From NCBI GenBank assembly GCA_038212215.1, contig JBBQUT010000042.1:1-35213 (forward strand): a stretch of DNA of 35,213 bases, written 5' to 3'. This document shows, piece by piece, positions 23,104 through 31,634 of this stretch. The position numbers and the translations under genes are program-made. The notes below the pieces were generated by a model. The model was not told the origin of the DNA and did not search any database. It was given only the letters and a program-made list of their open reading frames with translations. The stretch's first letter is position 1. Every line of letters begins with the position of its first letter. Origin of the DNA: JALZAI01 sp038212215. GTDB lineage: Bacteria; Actinomycetota; Actinomycetes; Mycobacteriales; Jatrophihabitantaceae.

Positions 23104-23643
23104 ATGCTTTTTGCTCATGACACCGAAGTGGCTTTGGCTGCGGCCGCCGCGCTGGTCAACACCGCGCTGCAAGCCGAGGACGAGTTGCCCGACGTCCACG
23201 CGCTCGACGAATTCGTCGGTACCTGGGGATGGACCGGCCGCCGTACCCGCACCCGCACCGAGCTCGATGCCGTCCGACGGCTCCGCCCGAAACTCGCCGA
23301 GCTGTGGCGCGCTGACGAGGACAGCTGTGTCGGCATCGTCAACCGCCTATTGCGGGACGCGCACGCCCTCCCCCAGCTGGTCAAGCACGACGACTGGGAT
23401 TACCACCTGCACGCCACGCCTGCGCACGCGCCGCTGGCCGACCGGATGGCGGTCGAGGCAGCGATGGCGGTCACCGAGGTCATTCGCATGGGTGAGCTGA
23501 ACCGGTTACAGACGTGCGCGGCCGACAGCTGCCACGATGTGCTGGTCGACCTGTCCAAAAACCGCTCCCGGCGGTTCTGCTCGACCACATGCGCGAACCG
23601 CACCAACGTCGCGGCATTTCGCGCACGCAAATCCGCAGGGTAA
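23104..23643 (+). CDS. CGNR zinc-finger / ABATE-domain putative transcription regulator
   Basis: The protein has 179 residues from ATG 23104, with AAAGGAG 5 bases upstream; a start at 23089 would cover that ribosome site. The N-terminal helical ABATE-like domain (ALVNTALQAEDELPDVHALDEFV) leads to a C-terminal zinc finger with CAADSC and FCSTTCANRTNVAAFRAR. The CANR tetrad replaces the usual CGNR and retains the second cysteine. Family members are thought to be stress-related DNA-binding regulators. The shared intergenic region with the EamA exporter suggests control of that gene. Confidence 0.88.
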   Translation: MLFAHDTEVALAAAAALVNTALQAEDELPDVHALDEFVGTWGWTGRRTRTRTELDAVRRLRPKLAELWRADEDSCVGIVNRLLRDAHALPQLVKHDDWDYHLHATPAHAPLADRMAVEAAMAVTEVIRMGELNRLQTCAADSCHDVLVDLSKNRSRRFCSTTCANRTNVAAFRARKSAG

Positions 23644-23658
23644 GCAAGCTTCGAATGC

Positions 23659-26250
23659 TCAGCCCAACTGCACGCGCAGCACTGCGGACGCTGCCATACC
23701 GGCGTCGACGAGCACCTCGGTGCCGCGGGCGGTCGTCACGACCCGGTGGGATGCGGGGGCACCGTCGAGGGTGACCGCCGCGATCTGTCGGCCAGCCGGC
23801 ACGACCGCGCCGATCGTCAGGGTGGCGGCGACGCGCGAGGTCACTCGAGTCGTCAGCATCGCCCCGCGCCGCGAAGCCGCGACGTCGATGTCCCCGGAAC
23901 CGAGAGCGATGCTCTTGCCCGCGACGTAGTGCTGGCCGTTCGGCACCTGCGGCACGACTGAATACCGGCCGTTGCCGAGATCCGGTGCGACCCCGAGTTC
24001 GAAGTGCACCACCGGCCACAACACTCCGTAGGAGCCCCACGCCTGCAGCCCGCTCGAGCGCTCGGTGAACAGCTTGTCGATGTTCGCCCCGAAGTCAGGC
24101 GACGGCGAGATCTCCGGCATCATGCCCGGCGCCTCCCAGACCGACGGGCTCATCTGCACGGTCGCGTTGGCGGTGGTGTAACGGCCCATCTGGGTCGCGC
24201 CGGACCGGCCCAAGGCACCTTCTGCTACTGCAGCTATCGCCGTGTTTAGGGTGAAGATCGTGCGGTCACTCGGTGCCGCAGACGTGACCTGGTCGCACGT
24301 CGGACCGGGGTTTCCCTTCGCGTCCGAGGTCGGCCCGGTGCCGGTGTGATACAGCCCGTAAGTACCGGTGAAGCATGGCCGCTCGTGCTGCGCGACGGTC
24401 GCCGTCGCATGAGTGAGGTCCGCCAGCGGCCCGGCCGGGGTACTGCCGTTGGCAGGCAGTTCCGCTTCGACCGGGGTCAACCCGATCCAGTACCGCTGGA
24501 ACAGCTTGACGTTGCCCGGGTCATCGAGCGAGTCGGCGTAGGACGCGGTGTCCTTGCCGTACCACCAGGCGTTCTCGAAGCGTTGCCGCAGGTGTCGGGC
24601 CCGCGAGGTCGCCCAGTGCACTGTCGCCATGTCGTTCTTGGAAGCGGCCATCGCCGCAAGATCGAGCAGCCCGCGGATGGTGTAGACGGAGTTGTCGAGC
24701 TTCTCTATCCCCATGCCGGTGCGTTCCACGTTTCCGGCGCCCTCAGGCCAGCCGTCACGATCGACGTCGAGCTGGTCGAAAACGAAGTGCATGTTGCGGA
24801 CGGCGAAGTCATACATCTCATCGCGGAAGGCGTTGTCACCGGTCCAGCGCCACACCAGCGCAACGGCGCTCGGGAATTTCACCGTCTCGTCCGTATTGCC
24901 GGGATCGCTGTTCGCGCCAAAGAACACCGAACCGTCAGGCGTCGTCTCGTGGATGACCTTGCCGCTCTTGTCGTTAACGATGTCGCTGATCTGCTGCAGT
25001 GCCCGCAAATGATTTTCGATGGACGTGAACTGGCCGCTCGCGACGGCGGCGAACGCGGTGTACTCGCCGTCCGTGCCGAAGATCCACGGGTAGTCGGGCC
25101 AGCCCGCGCCGATCCATTCGGCGGTGCCCAACGTTCCGACGGGTGCGGGGTATTGGGTTCCGGCGTTGGTGATCCGCAACTGCAGGTCGTCGGCGCGCTG
25201 GCGGGCATCGGCGATGTTCTGCTTGCTCCAGTCGACGCTGCGCTGCAGCAGGCGGTCCCCCGGCAAGTCGACGGCCGTGTGAGCACCCAACGCGAGCCGG
25301 TCGTTGATCTTGGCCTGCAGGAGGTCTTCCGGTGCCGCCAGCACGGTGTCATGGTTGGCGATCGCGGTGTTCACTCCGTCGCTCGATCCGCCGACGCCGA
25401 ACCAGACCGTCCGGCTGCCTGCGGGCACGTCGACGTTGTAGACGAGTTCGCCGCCGGTCCCCTTGCCGTATGCCGTGTCGTCACATCGCGGCGGCTGGGT
25501 CGGGGCATTCGGGCCGGACGCGGGGCACACCACGTCCGCCGACTGCGGGCCGCGGAAGTTCGGGCCGAGCTCATGCGACTGCGGCGCGAGCGACGAGCCC
25601 ACGACCGCTGCCCACGAGTGACTGGTGCTGTTGGGAATGGGTGGCGTCCCGTTGTCGGTGAATACCAGCTGACCGTCCTGGTAGGTGCCGACGTCCGCCA
25701 GATTCGCCGCGAGCTGGTTAGGTGTGGTCTCACCCCACGGGTAGCTCGACATCAACTCCGAATGCGCGTCCATTGTCAGTTGGACGGTGCGTGGCGCGGA
25801 GGAGCTCAGGGTGACCCCGATCAGCCCAGCCCGGGTGCCGTCCGGCGCGAAGTCGGTGCGACTGATGTCGACACCGCCGACCGACCCGAAGTCCATCCGG
25901 GAGTAACCCCAACCGCTGGTGTAGCGGGTGGACGTCAACCAAGTGTCGCCGAGCTTGAACCACACGCCGTCCAACAGCTTGATCGGCATGCTCCAGAAGC
26001 CGCCCATCTCGCCTCTGGTGTGAAAACCCTCCGCCGGGTACGAGCCGTCCTCGGCGCCCACCTCGTAGAAGCGGGTGCCCAGAACGAAGGAGCGCCGGTC
26101 GGCCAGCCTGTTCGCCGTGCTCAGCTCGGGCGAGCGGGGCAACGCAGCAGCAGCGGCGGGACGCGCCGATGCTGAGCCGCCGACCGCCATCACCGCCATC
26201 GGCACGGCAGCGACTGATGCGAGCAGCAAGGCCAGCGAGCGGCGATTCAC
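23659..26250 (-). CDS. Large secreted glycosidase-like protein, probably (alpha/alpha)6-barrel fold
   Basis: The protein has 863 residues from GTG 26250, with GGAGG about 8 bases upstream. A typical signal peptide (NRR, then a hydrophobic stretch, SASA cleavage region near residue 29) directs export; no lipobox or anchor is seen. A beta-rich N-terminal half is followed by a helical region with motifs usual in six-hairpin glycosidases: WPDYPWIFGTDGEY, LDVDRDGWPEGAG and SVYTIRGLLDLAAMA. A small C-terminal beta domain closes the chain. This resembles glycogen-debranching or GH15/GH63-like proteins, but I cannot assign a family or identify the catalytic pair with certainty. It stands alone, with no transporter beside it. 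Confidence 0.7.
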   Translation of the reverse strand: MNRRSLALLLASVAAVPMAVMAVGGSASARPAAAAALPRSPELSTANRLADRRSFVLGTRFYEVGAEDGSYPAEGFHTRGEMGGFWSMPIKLLDGVWFKLGDTWLTSTRYTSGWGYSRMDFGSVGGVDISRTDFAPDGTRAGLIGVTLSSSAPRTVQLTMDAHSELMSSYPWGETTPNQLAANLADVGTYQDGQLVFTDNGTPPIPNSTSHSWAAVVGSSLAPQSHELGPNFRGPQSADVVCPASGPNAPTQPPRCDDTAYGKGTGGELVYNVDVPAGSRTVWFGVGGSSDGVNTAIANHDTVLAAPEDLLQAKINDRLALGAHTAVDLPGDRLLQRSVDWSKQNIADARQRADDLQLRITNAGTQYPAPVGTLGTAEWIGAGWPDYPWIFGTDGEYTAFAAVASGQFTSIENHLRALQQISDIVNDKSGKVIHETTPDGSVFFGANSDPGNTDETVKFPSAVALVWRWTGDNAFRDEMYDFAVRNMHFVFDQLDVDRDGWPEGAGNVERTGMGIEKLDNSVYTIRGLLDLAAMAASKNDMATVHWATSRARHLRQRFENAWWYGKDTASYADSLDDPGNVKLFQRYWIGLTPVEAELPANGSTPAGPLADLTHATATVAQHERPCFTGTYGLYHTGTGPTSDAKGNPGPTCDQVTSAAPSDRTIFTLNTAIAAVAEGALGRSGATQMGRYTTANATVQMSPSVWEAPGMMPEISPSPDFGANIDKLFTERSSGLQAWGSYGVLWPVVHFELGVAPDLGNGRYSVVPQVPNGQHYVAGKSIALGSGDIDVAASRRGAMLTTRVTSRVAATLTIGAVVPAGRQIAAVTLDGAPASHRVVTTARGTEVLVDAGMAASAVLRVQLG

Positions 26251-26371
26251 CGGGTACCTCCACGTTGAGGGTCAGGGCAGACGGCGGAAAACGGGCACTG
26301 AATCTGATCCTGTCGCGAGCGGTCCTTCGGCGCAACACCCGGCTGAACCGCCGCTCGGGCAGGATGGCGCT

Positions 26372-27424
26372 ATGGCAAATTCCGATACGGCTACCTACGT
26401 TGACGAAGGCCGCGAGTTCACGCGGGACGACAACTGCCTGAGCACCCGCATTACCGAGGACGGGCACGACGGCTACCCCGTCGAGGCGGGGCGGTACCGC
26501 CTCGTCGTCGCGCGCGCCTGCCCGTGGGCCAACCGCGCGATCATCGTGCGTCGCTTGCTCGGGCTCGAGCCGGCGTTGTCCATGGGTATCTGCGGGCCGA
26601 CCCACGACGCGAACAGCTGGACGTTCGACCTTGACCAGGACGGGCGTGACCCGGTGCTCGGCATCGAACGGCTGCAGCAGGCCTACTTCGCCCGCGTGCC
26701 CGACTACTCCCGCGGGATCACCGTGCCGGCGATCGTGGACGTCCCTACCGGGCAGGTCGTCACGAACGACTACGCACAGATTACCCTGGATCTGTCCACC
26801 GAGTGGAGTCGCTACCACCGTGCGGGCGCGCCGGATCTGTACCCCGAGCCACTGCGCGCCGAGATCGACGAGGTCGCCGAATTCGTGTACCGCGACGTGA
26901 ACAACGGTGTCTATCGCTGTGGTTTCGCCGGATCGCAGGGGTCCTATGACAGGGCTTACCGGCAACTCTTCGATCGCTTTGACTGGCTCAGCGCGCGACT
27001 GGAACGCCGGCGCTACCTTGTCGGCGACACGATTACCGAGGCGGACGTGCGGCTGTTCACGACCTTGGCTCGCTTCGACGCGGTCTATCACGGGCACTTC
27101 AAATGCAATCGGCAGAAGCTCAGCGAGCTGCCCGTCCTCTGGGCGTATGCCCGCGACCTGTTTCAGACGCCTGGCTTCGGCGACACCACCGACTTTGTGC
27201 ACATCAAGCGGCATTACTACCTTGTGCACACGGACATCAACCCCACCGGGATTGTCCCTGCCGGTCCGGACCTCTCGAACTGGCTCAGCAAGCACCATCG
27301 CGAGCAACTCGGCGGGCGTCCGTTCGGTGACGGCACGCCGCCGGGGCCCCCGAGCGCCGCCGAGACTGTGCCCGCCGCCCACACCCCGCTCCGAGCGATC
27401 GATGACCGTGGCGGCTCCGCCTAG
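26372..27424 (+). CDS. Xi-class glutathione-S-transferase-like / hydroquinone reductase family protein
   Basis: The protein has 350 residues from ATG 26372. It has the Xi-class catalytic motif CPWANR with Cys 50, the following IVRRLLGLE, GITVPAIVDVPTGQVVTNDY, and the C-terminal helical domain with YLVGDTITEADVRLFTTLARFD and a conserved KRHYY segment. In other bacteria and yeast these enzymes reduce glutathionyl-hydroquinones. Most actinobacteria use mycothiol rather than glutathione, so the natural thiol is probably different (inference). The upstream open frame overlaps the secreted glycosidase gene and is not coding. The C-terminal 40 residues are Pro/Gly-rich. Confidence 0.88.
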   Translation: MANSDTATYVDEGREFTRDDNCLSTRITEDGHDGYPVEAGRYRLVVARACPWANRAIIVRRLLGLEPALSMGICGPTHDANSWTFDLDQDGRDPVLGIERLQQAYFARVPDYSRGITVPAIVDVPTGQVVTNDYAQITLDLSTEWSRYHRAGAPDLYPEPLRAEIDEVAEFVYRDVNNGVYRCGFAGSQGSYDRAYRQLFDRFDWLSARLERRRYLVGDTITEADVRLFTTLARFDAVYHGHFKCNRQKLSELPVLWAYARDLFQTPGFGDTTDFVHIKRHYYLVHTDINPTGIVPAGPDLSNWLSKHHREQLGGRPFGDGTPPGPPSAAETVPAAHTPLRAIDDRGGSA

Positions 27425-27462
27425 CGACGCGGGCGTGGGGAACGGATTGCACTCACAAGTGC

Positions 27463-27493
27463 CGCTATCGCCGTCTGCTCTGCGCCGATAGCG
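27463..27493. terminator. Stem-loop between convergent genes
   Basis: CGCTATCG (27463-27470) and CGATAGCG (27486-27493) pair perfectly across a 15-base loop; AGT and ACT outside can add three pairs with a 2-base bulge. The position between two converging genes fits a bidirectional terminator. Confidence 0.5.
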
Positions 27494-27535
27494 ACTGCTG
27501 GACATGCACACCGACACGACCGCTGCGCGATGCCG

Positions 27536-28381
27536 TCACGGGAACGCGGTGCGCACGGCGGCCATGTCGTCGCCGCCGTGACCTTCGTCGGACGCGCGCG
27601 CAAACAGCGTGCGCACTGCGTCCAGCAACGGCGACGGGAAGTCGATATCGGCCGCCGCGGCCCGCATCAAGTCGACGTCCTTGACCACACCGTCGACCGC
27701 GAACGACGTCTCGTAGTTCCCGGCGAGCATTGCCGCGCCCTTGACCTGCGCATACGGCGAATTGACCGGGCCGCCGTCGATCGCCTTCAAGAACAGCGCC
27801 GGATCGACCCCGAGCGCGCTGGACAGCGCGATCGACTGCCCGAGGGCAGCGGTGATCGAGGCGATCCAGGCATTGCAGGCGAGCTTGAGCGCGCTGGCAC
27901 TCCCGATCTGTTCGCCGACAAAGACGGTGCGCGTCGAGATCGCGTCCAGCACCGGCTGCACGCGCTCGACCAATGCCGGGTCGCCGGATACGAGCACCAC
28001 GAGCTTGCCGTCTGCGGCGGGCTGCCGGGTGCCCAGCACGGGAGCGTCTAGGAAGGCGGCATCGCCGATACCGTCGGCAATCCGTGCCACTCCTGCCGGT
28101 CCGACCGTCGAGGTCTGCAACCACACGGCGTCGCTGCCCAAGGCTGCGAGCAGCTCGTCCCTGATCTGCAGCACCGAGTCGACGTCGAACAGCACGCTCA
28201 ACACCGCGTGCGCGCCGGCAACTGCGTCGGTGACCGAAGTCGCCACGACGATCGCGTCATCGGCGAGCGGCTCAGCCTTAGAAATGGTGCGGTTCCAGAC
28301 CGCAACCTCGTGCCCCGCACGCTTGAGTGAGCGAGCCATTCCGGCGCCCATCGTTCCGGTGCCTAGTAACGCGACCCGCAT
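27536..28381 (-). CDS. NAD(P)-dependent beta-hydroxyacid dehydrogenase family protein
   Basis: The protein has 281 residues from ATG 28381, with AGAGG 8 bases upstream; a GTG three codons earlier would crowd that site. The Rossmann motif GTGTMGAGMA (8-17) and the phrase VAVWNRT identify the 3-hydroxyisobutyrate/6-phosphogluconate dehydrogenase group. The usual serine-glycine substrate site is altered (DAPVLGTRQPAADGKLVVLVSG instead of DAPVSGG). The catalytic lysine is in SALKLACNAW. The altered loop suggests a substrate other than 3-hydroxyisobutyrate, perhaps an imine-reductase-like or small-aldehyde role. It is divergent from the EphD-type gene. Confidence 0.85.
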   Translation of the reverse strand: MRVALLGTGTMGAGMARSLKRAGHEVAVWNRTISKAEPLADDAIVVATSVTDAVAGAHAVLSVLFDVDSVLQIRDELLAALGSDAVWLQTSTVGPAGVARIADGIGDAAFLDAPVLGTRQPAADGKLVVLVSGDPALVERVQPVLDAISTRTVFVGEQIGSASALKLACNAWIASITAALGQSIALSSALGVDPALFLKAIDGGPVNSPYAQVKGAAMLAGNYETSFAVDGVVKDVDLMRAAAADIDFPSPLLDAVRTLFARASDEGHGGDDMAAVRTAFP

Positions 28382-28455
28382 GCCGTCCACCTCTCGTCGC
28401 CGTCGACCTTAACTCACGTTGACATCGCCTCCACCGGCAGCGTTTAGTCGAGCCG

Positions 28456-30147
28456 GTGATCACCTCGCCCGACGGCACGAGCGTGGCCGTGTACGAGTCG
28501 GGACAGCCGGATGGATCGATTGTGTTGGCCGTGCACGGATTCCCGGACAACCACTGCGTGTGGGACGGTGTCGCTGCAATTCTCGGCGAACGCTATCGCG
28601 TGCTGCGCTACGACGTGCGCGGCGCGGGCCAGTCCGGCCGACCGACCGGTCGGGATGGGTATCAGATGCGCTATCTGGTCGATGATCTGATCGCTGTTCT
28701 CGATGCGGCCGGGGCGAATCGCGTGCATCTGCTCGGCCACGACTGGGGTTCGATCCAATGCTGGGCCGCACTGGAGGATCCCCGACTGGACGGTCGGATT
28801 GCGAGCTTCACCTCGATCTCCGGACCGTCGCTGGCGCACGCAGCGGCGTGGGTAGGCGACGCCCGCGCACACCTGATTGCGACAGCCCGTCAGCTTGCGA
28901 CCTCCTACTACACGCTTGTCTTCCAGGTGCCATGGCTGCCCGAGGTTGCCGCGCGCACAGGGTTGTTCGACCGGATCGCCGCACTCGCCAGCTCGCGCAG
29001 CCGCAGCGCCGAGGCGCTCGCCGCGGTGCCGGCTCGGAGCACCGCCGACTGGGTGAACGGTCTGCAGCTCTACCGAGCGAATCGGCTCAAAACGACGAGG
29101 CGCCCACGGCCGATCGCCATCCCGGTGCAGGTGCTGATCCCGCAGCGCGATGCGTACATACGCCCGGATTTCGCGGCGCAGGCTCCGGTGCCGTTCGTCG
29201 AGAACCTGCGTACTCGCGCGCTCGCCGGTGGGCACTGGGTGATCTGCGAACGCCCCGACGTCATTGCGAGGTGCGTGGGCGAGTTCGTGGAACACGTGGA
29301 ACGCGGCGCACCGATGCCCGACCGGCCACTCGTCGTCGTGACGGGCGGCGCTAGAGGCATCGGTCGCGCCACTGCGCTGGAATTCGCTCGCCACGGCTCG
29401 GACGTTGTGATCGCGGACGTGAACGATGTGGCCGCGAAGGACACCGTGGCCGAACTCGCTGCGCTCGGGGTGCGGGCCGCCAGCTATCACCTCGACGTCG
29501 CTGACACCGCCGCTTGGGAGCGCTTCGCGAGGCAAGTGAACGCCGAGCACGGCGTGCCCGACGTCGTCGTGAACAATGCCGGCATCGGGATGGGCGGACG
29601 CTTCCTGCTGACCCGGGTTGAGGACTGGGAACGAATTATCGGCGTAAACGTGTGGGGTGTCATCCACGGCTCCCGCCTGTTCGGCCGGCTAATGCTCGAC
29701 CGCGGCTGTGGCGGGCAGATCGTGAACATCGCGAGTGCGGCCGCCTTCTCGCCGTCGATCGCGTTTCCAGCCTATGCCACCACCAAGGCGGCAGTGCTGA
29801 TGCTGACCGAGTGCCTGCGCGCCGAATTCGACCGGGAAGGGATCGGCGTCACCGCGATCTGTCCCGGCTTCGTCGACAGCGACATCTCGACAAGCACGAT
29901 CTACGTCGGCACGGACGAGCGCACCCAGGAGCAGTTGCGCGCGCGGGCCGGTGCCGCGTACCGGCGACGCAACTACACCCCGGATCGGCTAGCGAAACAC
30001 ATCGTTCGCGCCGCCCGGCGCAATGAGCCGATCGCGGTGCTCGGCGCGGAAGCGCGCATCTCGCGGGCGATCCGCCGCTTTGCGCCAGCGCTCGGACGCC
30101 GTGTCGCGAAGGTCGACCTCACCAAGCTCACCCCGCACGCTCGATAG
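28456..30147 (+). CDS. EphD-type fusion: alpha/beta hydrolase (epoxide hydrolase-like) plus short-chain dehydrogenase
   Basis: The protein has 563 residues from GTG 28456. Residues 1-285 form an alpha/beta hydrolase with HGFPDN (oxyanion region), nucleophile Asp 96 in GHDWGS and a late histidine in GGHWVICERP. Residues 290-563 form a classical SDR with TGGARGIG (296-303), NNAG, and Tyr 440/Lys 444 in YATTK. This order is that of mycobacterial EphD, linked there to epoxide-modified mycolic acids. Whether this organism has such lipids is unknown. No Shine-Dalgarno precedes the GTG; TTTAGT lies 7 bases upstream. It converges on the WS/DGAT gene. Confidence 0.88.
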   Translation: MITSPDGTSVAVYESGQPDGSIVLAVHGFPDNHCVWDGVAAILGERYRVLRYDVRGAGQSGRPTGRDGYQMRYLVDDLIAVLDAAGANRVHLLGHDWGSIQCWAALEDPRLDGRIASFTSISGPSLAHAAAWVGDARAHLIATARQLATSYYTLVFQVPWLPEVAARTGLFDRIAALASSRSRSAEALAAVPARSTADWVNGLQLYRANRLKTTRRPRPIAIPVQVLIPQRDAYIRPDFAAQAPVPFVENLRTRALAGGHWVICERPDVIARCVGEFVEHVERGAPMPDRPLVVVTGGARGIGRATALEFARHGSDVVIADVNDVAAKDTVAELAALGVRAASYHLDVADTAAWERFARQVNAEHGVPDVVVNNAGIGMGGRFLLTRVEDWERIIGVNVWGVIHGSRLFGRLMLDRGCGGQIVNIASAAAFSPSIAFPAYATTKAAVLMLTECLRAEFDREGIGVTAICPGFVDSDISTSTIYVGTDERTQEQLRARAGAAYRRRNYTPDRLAKHIVRAARRNEPIAVLGAEARISRAIRRFAPALGRRVAKVDLTKLTPHAR

Positions 30148-30211
30148 ATCGCACTCCGTGCCGGCATGGGTGAACGCATTGCGGCTCCGGCGACGCGACG
30201 AGACCGGACAG

Positions 30212-31603
30212 CTACACCCCGACGGCGAGTTCCAGCGCAGCGAGTTCGTCGTCGAGGTAACCGAGCAGATGTTGCAGGTGCGGCACGGTGCGGCGGCACC
30301 CGGTGAGGCCGAACGCGATCTCGGTCGAGTAGCTGGTCACCGTGATGTTGAGCGCCTGCCCGTCGAGCGGCACGGACAGGGGGTACAGCCCGTCCAGCCG
30401 CGCACCGTTCCAGTACAGCGCGGTCCTCGGCCCGGGGACGTTGGAAATGATCAGGTTGAACGGGGGCCGTGCTCGGCCGTTCAGACGCAGCAACGGGTAG
30501 ACGGCGAGCGGACTCGTCCCTAGCGCGGTCATCGCGAGGATCTGAGCCTGGCTCATCCCCGACATCGACTTCTTTCCCGCCGACGTCGAGTTGTGCACGA
30601 CCGCCAGCCGCTCGGCCGGCTCGCTCAGGTGCGTCCCGAGATTGCACATCACCGCACCCACGGCATTGCCACCGCCGTCCTGACTGCTCGGCCCTGAACC
30701 GTGCAGCGACACGGGCACCATCGCGATAAGCGGCGACTCCGGGAGCGCGTTCATGCTCAGCAGGTAGCTGCGCAACGCGCCGGAGCACATCGCAAGCACG
30801 ACGTCATTGACCGTCGTGTCGCTGGCCTTGCCGACCTGGCGGATCCGCTCCATCGGCCACGACTGGGCGGCGAAGCGGCGCGCACCGGTGATCGGAACGT
30901 TGAACATGGTCTGGGGCGCCGAGAACGACAGCGCTCCGCTCTCCTGCTGCAGCCCGCGGTTGACTGAGCGCGCGAGTGCCGGGACGAGACCGAGCGCGTC
31001 GCCGGTGAGCGAAAGCGCACTGCGCAGGGCGCTGACCGATACTCCGACTACACCCGGGCTGTCCCGCTCGACGGAACGCGACACCTGGCGGGGTGCCCAG
31101 GGGCCTGGCATGTCGCGTTCATCGGCGTCCTCGCTCAGAATCCGCGACAGCATCCGCAGCGACGAAACCCCGTCCATGAGGGCGTGATGGGTCTTGAGAT
31201 AGACGGCGTAACGCCCGTCGGCGAGCCCCTCGATCAGGTGCATCTCCCACAGTGGACGGTGCCGATCGAGAAGCGAGGAATGCAGCCTCGAGACCAGCAC
31301 GAACAGCTCCCTGATCCGCGCCGGCTGCGGCAGAGCGTTGCGCCGCACGTGATGTTCGAGATCGAAACGCTCGTCGATCTCCCAAGCCCATTGCCCGAGC
31401 GAGGTCAGTGAGCGGCGGGCACGCTTCTGAAACAGCGGCGCGACCTCGTTCTGAGCGATGGCGACGTCGAACATCTCACGCACGTCGAGCGCAGTCGCAC
31501 CGTCGGGCGGCTGGAACAGCTGCAGGCCGCCGACGTGCATCGGGTGCTCTCGCGTCTCGCTCAGCAGGAAGATCGAGCTGGTCGGCGACATAGGTAGCGG
31601 CAT
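30212..31603 (-). CDS. WS/DGAT-family wax ester synthase / diacylglycerol acyltransferase
   Basis: The protein has 463 residues from ATG 31603; ATG 31591 is an alternative, and neither has a clear ribosome site. The condensing motif HHALMDG (His 139, His 140, Asp 144) and the C-terminal motifs NLIISNVPGP and VSLHG are present. Such enzymes transfer acyl groups from acyl-CoA to diacylglycerol or fatty alcohols and build storage lipids in actinobacteria. It starts 31 bases after the GuaB1 stop and may be cotranscribed with it. The acyl-CoA ligase at 20498 could supply substrate, but that link is speculative. Confidence 0.9.
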   Translation of the reverse strand: MPLPMSPTSSIFLLSETREHPMHVGGLQLFQPPDGATALDVREMFDVAIAQNEVAPLFQKRARRSLTSLGQWAWEIDERFDLEHHVRRNALPQPARIRELFVLVSRLHSSLLDRHRPLWEMHLIEGLADGRYAVYLKTHHALMDGVSSLRMLSRILSEDADERDMPGPWAPRQVSRSVERDSPGVVGVSVSALRSALSLTGDALGLVPALARSVNRGLQQESGALSFSAPQTMFNVPITGARRFAAQSWPMERIRQVGKASDTTVNDVVLAMCSGALRSYLLSMNALPESPLIAMVPVSLHGSGPSSQDGGGNAVGAVMCNLGTHLSEPAERLAVVHNSTSAGKKSMSGMSQAQILAMTALGTSPLAVYPLLRLNGRARPPFNLIISNVPGPRTALYWNGARLDGLYPLSVPLDGQALNITVTSYSTEIAFGLTGCRRTVPHLQHLLGYLDDELAALELAVGV

Positions 31604-31634
31604 GGGGCAAGTCTGGCACCGCCGTGCCCGTTTC

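Noticed and set aside
24346..26175. 609-codon plus-strand frame opposite the secreted glycosidase gene
   Set aside because: It is antisense to a gene with a signal peptide and good ribosome site; its composition is Arg/Gly/Val-rich without domains.
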